This document shows positions 1 through 5,083 of a stretch of 6,954 nucleotides of DNA, piece after piece. The translations under genes and the position numbers were made by a program. The notes beneath the pieces were generated by a model. The model worked only from the letters and a program-made list of their open reading frames with translations. It was not told the origin of the DNA and did no database searches. Where the stretch lies: NCBI GenBank assembly GCA_903890595.1, contig CAITBU010000025.1, forward strand, positions 1 through 6,954, read 5' to 3'. Source of the stretch: an uncultured Holophagaceae bacterium. GTDB taxonomy: Bacteria; Acidobacteriota; Holophagae; Holophagales; Holophagaceae. The first letter of the stretch is position 1. Each line of letters begins with the position of its first letter.

Positions 1-20
1 ACCAGTTCAGCCTTGTTCAT
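1..20 (-). CDS. HU-family DNA-binding protein, N-terminal fragment (runs off the left edge)
   Basis: Only the first six complete codons and part of a seventh are in the window: ATG at 20-18 followed by NKAEL and a codon starting GT. The string MNKAEL(V) is the characteristic N-terminus of bacterial HU/IHF-family histone-like proteins, small dimeric DNA-bending proteins of the nucleoid. Support comes from what lies upstream: a GGAGG Shine-Dalgarno 5 nt before the ATG, and a near-consensus promoter about 140 nt further up, as expected for an abundant protein. The DNA-binding arm and the rest of the fold lie outside the window, so HU cannot be separated from IHF-like paralogues. It is divergent from truA. 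The identification rests on very few residues. Confidence 0.6.
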
Positions 21-136
21 GGAAACCTCCAAAATAGGGGATCTATGCCCCCGGGTTGTGAAAAACGGAATCGGCTCCCGAGGGAGACGACCGTGGTTGC
101 TGGCTTTTCAGAGAGCAAGGACCCGTAGATGCCCAT
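17..136 (-). other. Possible 39-codon leader reading frame upstream of the HU-like gene
   Basis: Inside the predicted HU leader, an ATG at 136-134 is preceded by GAGG with a 4-nt spacer and opens a 39-codon frame beginning MGIYGSLLSEKP. Its TGA (19-17) overlaps the HU-like ATG (20-18) as ATGA, the arrangement typical of translational coupling. Against it: codon use (CTA, ATA, AGG, TTT, TCA) is unlike the GC-ending codons of neighbouring genes, the peptide resembles no family I know, and HU has its own strong ribosome binding site. It may be chance. Confidence 0.2.
26..30 (-). promoter_or_regulatory. Shine-Dalgarno of the HU-like gene
   Basis: The minus strand reads GGAGG followed by a 5-nt spacer (TTTCC) and ATG. 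This strong, well-spaced site is what fixes the edge fragment as a real gene start. Confidence 0.75.
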
Positions 137-277
137 GGATCCTCGTGTTTCATAAACTGCCCAAAAATTACGCCGCAGATGCAGTGGGGTCAAGGATTTT
201 CTTCCGGGAATTTTCGAAGAACGGCGCAGGCAGGGGATCCGGGTGACCATGGAACATCTCAAGGCCCGTAAATGCCC
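116..277. repeat. Imperfect direct repeat spanning the HU/truA divergent region
   Basis: The 19-mer at 116-134 (CAAGGACCCGTAGATGCCC) recurs at 260-277 as CAAGGCCCGTAAATGCCC, with one gap and one substitution. After each copy comes a related tail, ATGGATCCTCG at 135-145 and ATGGTTCTCG at 290-299; the second tail is set 12 nt further away. The first copy lies just downstream of the predicted HU transcription start; the second lies upstream of truA. The repeat could be a duplicated regulator site or a relic of a local duplication. The feature spans both copies and the DNA between them. Confidence 0.4.
165..193 (-). promoter_or_regulatory. Sigma70-type promoter for the HU-like gene
   Basis: The minus strand carries TTGACC (plus-strand 188-193) and TAATTT (165-170) separated by exactly 17 bp. 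The hexamers match TTGACA/TATAAT at five and four positions. Transcription would start near 158, giving a leader of about 137 nt before the HU-like ATG. This is one of the few AT-richer spots in a GC-rich window. The promoter points away from truA. Inferred from hexamers and spacing only. Confidence 0.65.
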
Positions 278-355
278 GTTTTAAGTCCCATGGTTCTCGC
301 ATATCGCTGTAGAACTATGGGTGCGCCCACCGGCCCCTGGGCCTATCATGGGGCG

Positions 356-1147
356 ATGGCTCACCCCTACTTCCTCACCGTGGCGTATGCGGGCGCCGGC
401 TTTCACGGCTGGCAGATCCAGACGTCGCTGCGCAGCGGCCAGGGCGACCTCTGGAAGGCGCTCCAGGCCTTTGATCCCGAGGCACCCATGCCCCAGGGGA
501 CGGGCCGCACAGATGCCGGCGTGCACGCCCGCGCCCAGGGCGTGCTCATTCTTGCCGCCCGGGAATGGGAACCCTACCGTCTCCTCGCCGCCCTCAACGC
601 CCACCTGCCTGAAGACCTGCGCGTGATGGCGGTCCAGACCGCCCCGGAGGGCTTCTTCCCCCGGCAGCATGCGATGGCCAAGCGCTACATCTACCGCCTG
701 GCCCTTGGGCCTGCTGCAGACCCGCTGCAGTCCCCGTATCGCTGGCATGTGCACCAGGCGGTGCCGCTGGATCTGGCGGCCATGGCGGCGGCGGTCCCAC
801 CGCTGCTGGGTACCCACGACTTCTCTGCTTTCCGCTGTGCGGAGTGCTCGGCTCGCACTCCCGTGCGAACCTTGCACGCCCTCCGTGTCGTGCCGGTCGA
901 AGGTGGCGTCGAGCTGATCTTTGAAGGCAGCAGCTTTCTCATGCACCAGGTCCGCATCATGGCGGGCACGCTGGTGGAAGTGGGCCGGGGCAAGCGGGAA
1001 CCGGGCTCCCTGGTCCAGGTGCTGCAGTCTGCTGATCGGCGTCAGGCCGGCCGCACCGCACCGCCGGAGGGCCTGTGCCTCGAGAAGGTCTGGTACGAGG
1101 CTCGCTGGGGCCTCGGCGACCCGAGTCCCTGGGGCGAGCGGGCCTGA
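356..1147 (+). CDS. truA: tRNA pseudouridine(38-40) synthase TruA
   Basis: Isomerises uridines 38-40 in the tRNA anticodon stem-loop to pseudouridine; a cytosolic homodimer in characterised family members. The 263-residue product is family-typical in length. It carries FHGWQIQ near residues 16-22, the catalytic-aspartate motif GTGRTDAGVHA with Asp53 the expected nucleophile, KRYIYRL (around 105-111), HDFSAFR, and a C-terminal FLMHQVRIMAGTLVEVGRGK block. The start at 356 puts MAHPYFLTVAYAG at the usual family N-terminus. In-frame ATGs at 272, 290 and 317 would add up to 28 residues with no family resemblance. The Shine-Dalgarno at 356 is poor (GGGGCG almost touching the ATG), so the start is less certain than the identity. 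Divergent from the HU-like gene, convergent with the next. No convincing promoter found. Confidence 0.95.
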   Translation: MAHPYFLTVAYAGAGFHGWQIQTSLRSGQGDLWKALQAFDPEAPMPQGTGRTDAGVHARAQGVLILAAREWEPYRLLAALNAHLPEDLRVMAVQTAPEGFFPRQHAMAKRYIYRLALGPAADPLQSPYRWHVHQAVPLDLAAMAAAVPPLLGTHDFSAFRCAECSARTPVRTLHALRVVPVEGGVELIFEGSSFLMHQVRIMAGTLVEVGRGKREPGSLVQVLQSADRRQAGRTAPPEGLCLEKVWYEARWGLGDPSPWGERA

Positions 1148-1215
1148 GCATCAGCGCCCTGCCTGTTGTGGTTTTTTGAGGTCACTCGGGGATTCCGGCG
1201 ACAAGAAACGCCAAC

Positions 1216-1233
1216 CGCAGAGAGCGCAGAGGA
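1216..1233. repeat. Tandem 9-mer of 'cgcagag' type
   Basis: CGCAGAGAG is followed directly by CGCAGAGGA, two nearly identical 9-nt units. From memory, such 'cgcagag' strings recur in the intergenic regions of many environmental bacteria, often next to 'ttcatcc/ttatccc' strings like those immediately downstream here. It is probably the left part of the same dispersed element as the inverted repeats at 1240-1317. Confidence 0.5.
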
Positions 1234-1239
1234 AGCCTT

Positions 1240-1317
1240 ATCCCCTTCATCCGTTTTTATCCCTGTTTCAGTGCTTTTTTCAACAGGGATGAAGGGGATG
1301 AAAAAGATAAAAACGGA
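1240..1317. repeat. Composite inverted-repeat element with three alternative hairpins
   Basis: Three perfect inverted pairs interlock. ATCCCCTTCATCC (1240-1252) pairs with 1287-1299 (13 bp). TCCGTTTTTATC (1250-1261) pairs with 1306-1317 (12 bp). ATCCCTGTT (1259-1267) pairs with 1282-1290 (9 bp, 14-nt loop). The left arms overlap end to end and the right arms occur in a different order, so a single strand can form the hairpins only as alternatives. No U-tract directly follows any stem, so this is not a standard intrinsic terminator on either strand. Placed between convergent genes, it could still act on the 3' ends of both transcripts. Best read as a dispersed intergenic repeat present as two inverted, module-shuffled halves. 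Confidence 0.65.
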
Positions 1318-1322
1318 CCGCC

Positions 1323-1352
1323 GCCAAACCCCTTCGGGGCCCTGACTTTGGC
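1323..1352. terminator. Possible hairpin between convergent genes
   Basis: GCCAAA (1323-1328) can pair with TTTGGC (1347-1352), enclosing CCCC-TTC-GGGG (1329-1339) with a 7-nt one-sided bulge at 1340-1346. It lies 28 nt past the stop of the minus-strand gene at 1380. On the minus strand a T-rich stretch (complement of 1301-1313) follows about 10 nt after the stem, which is too far for a textbook intrinsic terminator. A 3'-end role is plausible but weak. Confidence 0.25.
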
Positions 1353-1379
1353 CTGCTCCTCGTTGTTTCTGGTCCAGGC

Positions 1380-2093
1380 TCAGTCGAGGTAGAAGCCGAC
1401 GCCCTGCCAGACCTTGAAGCGGGTCTTGCCGTCCTTGGAGGCGGCGGGATCGAAGACGATGCGCTTGGCAGCGTCCACGCAGGCCTCGTTGGCCCGGGCG
1501 GCGTCCGGGGAGGCGTCGGAAAGGCCCTGGAGCAGACGGGCGGCCACCACGTCCCCCTTCTCGTTGATGAGCACGTTGACCACCACCACGCCCTTCGGCC
1601 GGCCGGAGAGGAGGCCTGTGGACTTCAGGCGGGGGGTCACGCGGTTCAGGTTGACGGGGCGGGCGGGCACGACCTCCTCGCCCAGGGTCACCAGGTCCCC
1701 CTCGCTTGGCACGGTGCTGGCCTTGCGGCGCAGCTCCTCGCCCTCGGTGGTCATCTGGTCCATCTTGGCCCGGCTGTCGGTCACGGCCTGGCGGGCCTCC
1801 TGGAGCTCCTTGAGGAGGGCATCGCTGCCGCCCTGGTTCTCCCGCAGGCTGGCCTTCAGCTGCTCGGCTTCCTTGCGGGCGGTCTCGCCTTCGCTGCGGG
1901 CCACATCGCGGGCCTTGCGGGCGGCGACGAGCTCCTGCTGCAGGTCCTCGGTGCCGGCCAGGCGCTGCTTCAGGTCGTCCCGTTCCTCGGTGAGGGTCTT
2001 GACCTGCGCTTCCAGCTGGGCCGCCGTGGGCTTCTTAGCTGCGGCGGCGGAGAGGGGCAGGGCGAACAGCAGCAGGGCGAGCACGGCACGCAT
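1380..2093 (-). CDS. Secreted coiled-coil protein with TonB-like C-terminal domain
   Basis: A 237-residue product. Residues 1-19 form a classic signal peptide (MRAVLALLLFALPLSAAAA, cleavage likely before KKP). Residues about 23-125 are Glu/Lys/Arg/Gln-rich, Pro-free heptad sequence, a predicted coiled coil. Residues about 145-237 resemble the TonB/TolA C-terminal fold: GVVVVNVLINEKGDVVAARL, then ANEACVDAAKRIVFDPA and a final KVWQGVGFYLD. The start at 2093 has a GGAGG 4 nt upstream; the longer in-frame start at 2138 would bury the signal peptide. Unlike true TonB there is no obvious retained membrane anchor or Pro-rich spacer, so a soluble periplasmic role, perhaps envelope scaffolding, is inferred. 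No ExbB/ExbD or receptor gene is nearby. It lies 124 bp after the DUF4388 gene on the same strand, with no clear promoter between. Confidence 0.8.
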   Translation of the reverse strand: MRAVLALLLFALPLSAAAAKKPTAAQLEAQVKTLTEERDDLKQRLAGTEDLQQELVAARKARDVARSEGETARKEAEQLKASLRENQGGSDALLKELQEARQAVTDSRAKMDQMTTEGEELRRKASTVPSEGDLVTLGEEVVPARPVNLNRVTPRLKSTGLLSGRPKGVVVVNVLINEKGDVVAARLLQGLSDASPDAARANEACVDAAKRIVFDPAASKDGKTRFKVWQGVGFYLD

Positions 2094-2175
2094 GGAACCT
2101 CCGAGAGGGACGCCTGGGCAGCACCCGCATCGCCGCACGGAACAGACTCCGGCAGGGCTTGGCGGGGGCCCGCTC

Positions 2176-2191
2176 GCAGGTTAGCAGGTTC
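2176..2191. repeat. Tandem 8-mer upstream of the TonB-like gene
   Basis: GCAGGTTA is followed directly by GCAGGTTC, in the gap upstream of the minus-strand gene starting at 2093. It could be a tandem protein-binding site; it may equally be chance. No -35/-10 pair is visible beside it. Confidence 0.2.
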
Positions 2192-2192
2192 C

Positions 2193-2206
2193 CCCGGAAG
2201 GCCGGG
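2193..2206 (-). terminator. GC-rich hairpin after the DUF4388 gene
   Basis: CCCGG (2193-2197) and CCGGG (2202-2206) form a perfect 5-bp stem with a 4-nt loop, beginning 11 nt after the stop of the minus-strand DUF4388 gene. No T-run follows on the minus strand, so if it affects transcription it is a pause or partial terminator. Low confidence. Confidence 0.2.
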
Positions 2207-2217
2207 AGGGGCCACCC

Positions 2218-3342
2218 TCAAGCTGAGGCCGTGGGCCGATCATCGGACTGGGCTGGCTGCGAGGTCTTGAGCACCCCGCGCTTGAGCAGCTTGGAGAAGA
2301 TCCCCAGGCACTCTTCCGGCTCGAAGGGGGCAATGGAGAGGATGTCCCGGATGCTCCAGACGCCGTTCACGCGGCTGGCGAGGAAGGCCTCGTTCGGGTA
2401 GAGGTCTGCCGTCATGAGCACATCCATGGAAACCGCCAGCTCCGGGATCAGGTCCTGGTTCAGGCGGGTCTCTTCCAGGAGGCTCTGGACCACGGTCATC
2501 ATCTGGTTGGCGTCAGCGTTGCGCGGCTGCTCCTGGAGGATGCGGCGAAGCTCCTCCTGGGCTTCCTGGAGCTTTTGCTTTTCCACCAGGATGCGGGCCC
2601 GCTGCAGGTGCAGGCTGGGGTGCTCGCCGAGGTGGCCGCCGCCGTCCAGGAGGCGGGCCAAGCCCTTCTCGTGGAGGTCAAAGAGCAGGCGGTTGACCTT
2701 GAACTCGGGCATGCGCAGCTCCAGGACCAGCTGGTCCACCTTGCGGCGGCCGTCCAGGCGGGCCAGGATCTCAGCGTCCTCCCGGGAGAGGGGCAGGTGC
2801 TCGGCGATGGACTCAGGGACCGCGACGAGAACGGCGTCCCCGCCATGGATGACCTTGCGGATGCGCTTCCAGTCGTCGAGGCGGCGGGCTCCCTCCAGCA
2901 CAATGCCCGTCACGTCGAGGCTGAGCAGCATGGACCGCTGATGGGGGGCCGCCCCGTCATGGAACTCGAAGGTGCCCATGCCCCAGAGGAAGGTGTCGAA
3001 GAGGCTCTCCTCGACCTTCATCTGCACGATGCGCCGGATCTCAGCTTCGGTGATGAGGTGGCGATTGATGAGAATGCGCCCCAGCAGCTGCTGCTCATCC
3101 TCCTGGGTGGCCAGGGCATCCCGCAGCTGCTCTTCAGTGATGCGATTGAAGGCCAGCAGGTACTGCCCGAGGTATTCCCGGGGGTCCGAGGACCACACGC
3201 TGGTGATCCGGCCGTCCAGGAAGGAGACGCGCTTGGTGTGCAGGGCGCCCTTGAGCTCCAGGACCCCGGTCTTCTTGCCCACAGCCAGCCACTGGAGGAT
3301 ATCCTCCAGGCCCATGGTGGACAGATCGCCGTTTAGCGCCAA
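2218..3342 (-). CDS. DUF4388 (PATAN-like) multidomain protein
   Basis: A 374-residue cytosolic protein. Residues 1-56 (GDLSTMGLEDILQWLAVGKKTGVLEL...FLDGRITSVW) match the DUF4388/PATAN N-terminal domain, found in bacterial gliding, pilus and signalling proteins. Residues about 57-112 (LGQYLLAFNRITEEQL, then LLGRILINRHLITEAEI) resemble the helical N-terminal domain of GspE/PilB ATPases. Residues about 185-232 look like a small winged-helix-type module (LDGRRKVDQLVLELRMPEF). Residues 243-290 form a TPR-like helical pair (LQRARILVEKQKLQEAQEELRRILQEQP). Residues about 303-359 form a second winged-helix-like module (VNGVWSIRDILSIAPFEPEE). There is no catalytic motif, so an adaptor or regulatory role is inferred, perhaps in motility or polarity. 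The start is TTG, fixed by AGGAGG 6 nt upstream and by the family N-terminus. Confidence 0.8.
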   Translation of the reverse strand: MALNGDLSTMGLEDILQWLAVGKKTGVLELKGALHTKRVSFLDGRITSVWSSDPREYLGQYLLAFNRITEEQLRDALATQEDEQQLLGRILINRHLITEAEIRRIVQMKVEESLFDTFLWGMGTFEFHDGAAPHQRSMLLSLDVTGIVLEGARRLDDWKRIRKVIHGGDAVLVAVPESIAEHLPLSREDAEILARLDGRRKVDQLVLELRMPEFKVNRLLFDLHEKGLARLLDGGGHLGEHPSLHLQRARILVEKQKLQEAQEELRRILQEQPRNADANQMMTVVQSLLEETRLNQDLIPELAVSMDVLMTADLYPNEAFLASRVNGVWSIRDILSIAPFEPEECLGIFSKLLKRGVLKTSQPAQSDDRPTASA

Positions 3343-3348
3343 GCCCCG

Positions 3349-3354
3349 CCTCCT
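3349..3354 (-). promoter_or_regulatory. Shine-Dalgarno that sets the TTG start of the DUF4388 gene
   Basis: The minus strand reads AGGAGG, a 6-nt spacer (CGGGGC) and TTG at 3342-3340. The next in-frame ATG (codon 10) lacks such a site and would cut into the conserved GDLST start of the domain. Confidence 0.75.
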
Positions 3355-3464
3355 GAAGGGACAAGCCTATCCAGGTTCCTGTCATAAGAGCAATCCCCTT
3401 GACCGGCCTGGGTGGCACACCCCTCCTGCCTACTCATCGGCATCCACTGGAATTGGATAAGAGG

Positions 3465-4457
3465 TCAGAGGCGGGCGAGTACGTCCCGGATGGCCCGGTT
3501 CAGCAGGTCCGGGTGGTGGCGGGCCGTGAGCATCTCGGGGTCCAGCAGCGGAAAGCGGTGGACCGGGATGCCCAGGATCTGGTCTGCCTGCGTCAGCAGG
3601 GGCTGGCCGCCCTCCTCTTGGTAGCGGGCCAGTAGGCTGCTGCTCAGCGGCGTCTCGTTGGCGATGATGGCGGCGAGCCGGGTGTGGGTGAGGGCCGCGA
3701 TGGCGGCCACATGGGCCTCCAGGTCCAGGCCGTGGGTCTCACCAGGCTCGGTCATCAGGTTGGCCACATAGACCACCGGGGCCTGGGACAGCTCCACGGC
3801 CTCCTGCAGCTCCCGCAGGAGCAGGTTCGGGATGGTGGAGGTGTAGAGGCTGCCGGGGGAGAGCAGGATGAGGTCGGCACTCAGCAGCGCCAGGACGGTC
3901 TCCGGCAGGGGCTCCGCATCCCGGGGTTCCAGCCAGAGGCGGGCCAGGGGCGGGTGGCTGGCCCCCACGGCGGTCTCGCCGGCATAGGTGCGGCCGGCCA
4001 TGTCCTCGGCACAGAGGGTGACGGGCACCACGGTGGAGGGGAACAGGCGGCCGGCGGTGACCAGCACGCCCGAGAGCTTCCGGATGGCCCGGACCCAGTC
4101 ACCCGTGAGGTCGGCCAGGGCCCACAGCATCAGGTTGCCCAGGGAGTGCCCGGAGAGGTCGCCCTCGCTCTTGAAGCGGTAGTTCAGGAGGTCCGACAGG
4201 GCGGAGTCCTCCAGCGTCAGGGCGGCGAGGCAGTTGCGCAGGTCTCCCGGAGGGATCCCGCCCAGCTCCTCACGGATGCGCCCAGAGGAGCCCCCGTTGT
4301 CGGACACGGTGACGATGCCCGTGAGCTTCCAGGGGTCCCGGCTGCGACCCGCCTCCCGCTTCAGGGCCCGGAGCAGCGAGGCAAGCCCGGTACCGCCCCC
4401 GAGGGCCACCACCCGCAGGGGGCGGTCAGCATCAAGACCCAGGGACGCTCCAGCCAT
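3465..4457 (-). CDS. yvcK: YvcK/CofD-like gluconeogenesis factor
   Basis: A 330-residue protein of the YvcK (MgfK/CuvA) branch of the CofD-like superfamily. In Firmicutes and mycobacteria these bind UDP-sugars and link central carbon flux to cell-wall synthesis; they are not known to make F420. Diagnostic motifs: VVALGGGTGLASLLRALK at 16-33 (nucleotide-binding glycine loop), VTVSDNGGSSGRIREELG with PPGDLRNCLAAL (49-80), GDLSGHSLGNLMLWAL (99-114), LLSPGSLYTSTIPNLL (198-213) and YVANLMTEPGETHG (230-243). Length is family-typical. The ATG has only a loose GGCGGGGG Shine-Dalgarno. The TPR gene ends 18 nt upstream, implying co-transcription from the promoter at 5038-5066. The usual Gram-positive partners rapZ and whiA are absent from this neighbourhood. 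Confidence 0.92.
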   Translation of the reverse strand: MAGASLGLDADRPLRVVALGGGTGLASLLRALKREAGRSRDPWKLTGIVTVSDNGGSSGRIREELGGIPPGDLRNCLAALTLEDSALSDLLNYRFKSEGDLSGHSLGNLMLWALADLTGDWVRAIRKLSGVLVTAGRLFPSTVVPVTLCAEDMAGRTYAGETAVGASHPPLARLWLEPRDAEPLPETVLALLSADLILLSPGSLYTSTIPNLLLRELQEAVELSQAPVVYVANLMTEPGETHGLDLEAHVAAIAALTHTRLAAIIANETPLSSSLLARYQEEGGQPLLTQADQILGIPVHRFPLLDPEMLTARHHPDLLNRAIRDVLARL

Positions 4458-4475
4458 GGCTGAGGGCCCCCGCCT

Positions 4476-5009
4476 TTAGCGGTTCTCGGTGAAGGCGAAG
4501 AGGGGGGACTTGCGGATGGAGTTGAAGTCGGGGTCCATGTGCCACTGGAAGACGAGGTCAGGATCCAGCTCCAGGGCCCGGTTGAGGCTGTCAGCGGAGG
4601 CCTCGACGTTCTCGGTCTGGGCAAAGGCCAGGGACCGCAGGTAGTAGGCCACCGCTTCGGTCGGGTGCTCCTTCACTTCCTTGTCGATGAGCTTCATGGC
4701 CTCCTCCGTGTTCCGGCGGTTCAGGCTGGCCTGGATCTCCACCAGGGCGGTCGGCTTGACGGCCTTGGGGGGGTTCAGCTTGGTCTGGGCCAGGCCCAGG
4801 TAGATCTGGGCGCGGCGCTTCACAGCCCACTCGCCCGCCTCATCGGCGGCCGCAATGACGGCCTCCAGGGCCTTGGCGGCCTCGGCGTGTTTGCCGGCTT
4901 CGAACTGCCCCAGGGCATGCTCAAAGGCGGAAGTGGCCGAGGAAGCGGCTGCCTGATCAGCAGGAAGCGCTGCCTTCGGGGTGGGTGCGGTCTTGGCCTT
5001 GGTTGCCAT
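4476..5009 (-). CDS. TPR-repeat protein, function unknown, upstream of yvcK
   Basis: A 177-residue protein. Residues 1-26 are an Ala/Lys/Pro/Thr-rich, probably disordered tail without the hydrophobic core of a signal peptide, so it is likely cytosolic. Residues about 27-57 (AFEHALGQFEAGKHAEAAKALEAV) form a TPR hairpin, and 118-151 (EAVAYYLRSLAFAQTENVEASADS then LNRALELDP) form another. The end, DPDFNSIRKSPLFAF, is a common closing motif of bacterial TPR proteins. The ATG at 5009 has AGAGGA 7 nt upstream. The longer frame would begin at a TTG inside the -35 box of the promoter, so it is rejected. TPRs mediate protein contacts and predict no partner; the tight linkage to yvcK suggests, but does not show, a shared pathway. 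Confidence 0.8.
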   Translation of the reverse strand: MATKAKTAPTPKAALPADQAAASSATSAFEHALGQFEAGKHAEAAKALEAVIAAADEAGEWAVKRRAQIYLGLAQTKLNPPKAVKPTALVEIQASLNRRNTEEAMKLIDKEVKEHPTEAVAYYLRSLAFAQTENVEASADSLNRALELDPDLVFQWHMDPDFNSIRKSPLFAFTENR

Positions 5010-5037
5010 TCGGGGATCCTCTGGATGCTTTGGAGAA

Positions 5038-5066
5038 ACTATAGAGTGACAGGTTTTCCGGGGCAA
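5038..5066 (-). promoter_or_regulatory. Sigma70-type promoter for the TPR-yvcK unit
   Basis: The minus strand shows TTGCCC (plus-strand 5061-5066) and TATAGT (5038-5043) with a 17-bp spacer. Transcription would start near 5031, leaving a leader of about 22 nt with room for the Shine-Dalgarno. It lies between the permease stop (5084) and the TPR start (5009), so the TPR-yvcK unit can be transcribed separately from the exporter operon. Confidence 0.7.
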
Positions 5067-5074
5067 ATCCTGGA

Positions 5075-5082
5075 GGGGGGGG
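5075..5082. repeat. Homopolymeric G8 tract upstream of the TPR-yvcK promoter
   Basis: Eight consecutive G (C on the transcribed-sense minus strand) lie between the permease stop codon and the -35 box, 8 bp upstream of the latter. It is outside coding sequence and outside the promoter spacer, so length changes would not alter hexamer spacing. Confidence 0.5.
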
Positions 5083-5083
5083 C

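Noticed and set aside
38..53. Attenuator hairpin (GGGG...CCCC) in the HU leader
   Set aside because: The stem is four base pairs with a 7-8 nt loop and the following TATTTT is short; no competing anti-terminator structure is apparent.
310..315. TAGAAC as a -10 box for truA
   Set aside because: No acceptable -35 hexamer lies at 16-18 bp upstream, so the truA promoter is left unassigned.
272..355. N-terminal extension of TruA from the ATG at 272 (AAGG 7 nt upstream)
   Set aside because: The added 28 residues show no family resemblance and the conserved TruA N-terminus begins at the ATG at 356. The ATG at 272 also lies inside the repeated motif shared with 116-134.
1152..1177. Intrinsic terminator just after truA (T6 at 1172-1177)
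   Set aside because: Only a 4-bp stem with a G-T pair can be formed before the T-run, which is too weak.
3134..3418. Minus-strand GTG frame with AGGAGG close upstream, overlapping the DUF4388 start
   Set aside because: The Shine-Dalgarno spacing is only 3 nt and most of the frame shadows the DUF4388 gene in another frame with no recognisable domain. The real start of that gene is at 3342.
3413..3430. Sigma54-like TGGCAC...TGC on the plus strand
   Set aside because: The distance between the GG and GC elements is 12 nt where 10 is required, and no plus-strand gene follows.
3355..3464. Possible promoter for the DUF4388 gene in the gap after yvcK (TTGCTC with TAGGCT, 18-bp spacer, minus strand)
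   Set aside because: Both hexamers match consensus at only three positions, and I could not separate it from background. The gap otherwise shows only a 5-bp hairpin (3410-3422) without a T-run.
3684..4463. Long plus-strand open frame opposite yvcK; similar long frames opposite the permease (5630-6703) and the DUF4388 gene (2575-3336)
   Set aside because: They are antisense to strongly recognised genes, have composition typical of GC-rich antisense frames (Gly/Gln/His/Val/Leu-rich) and no recognisable domains.
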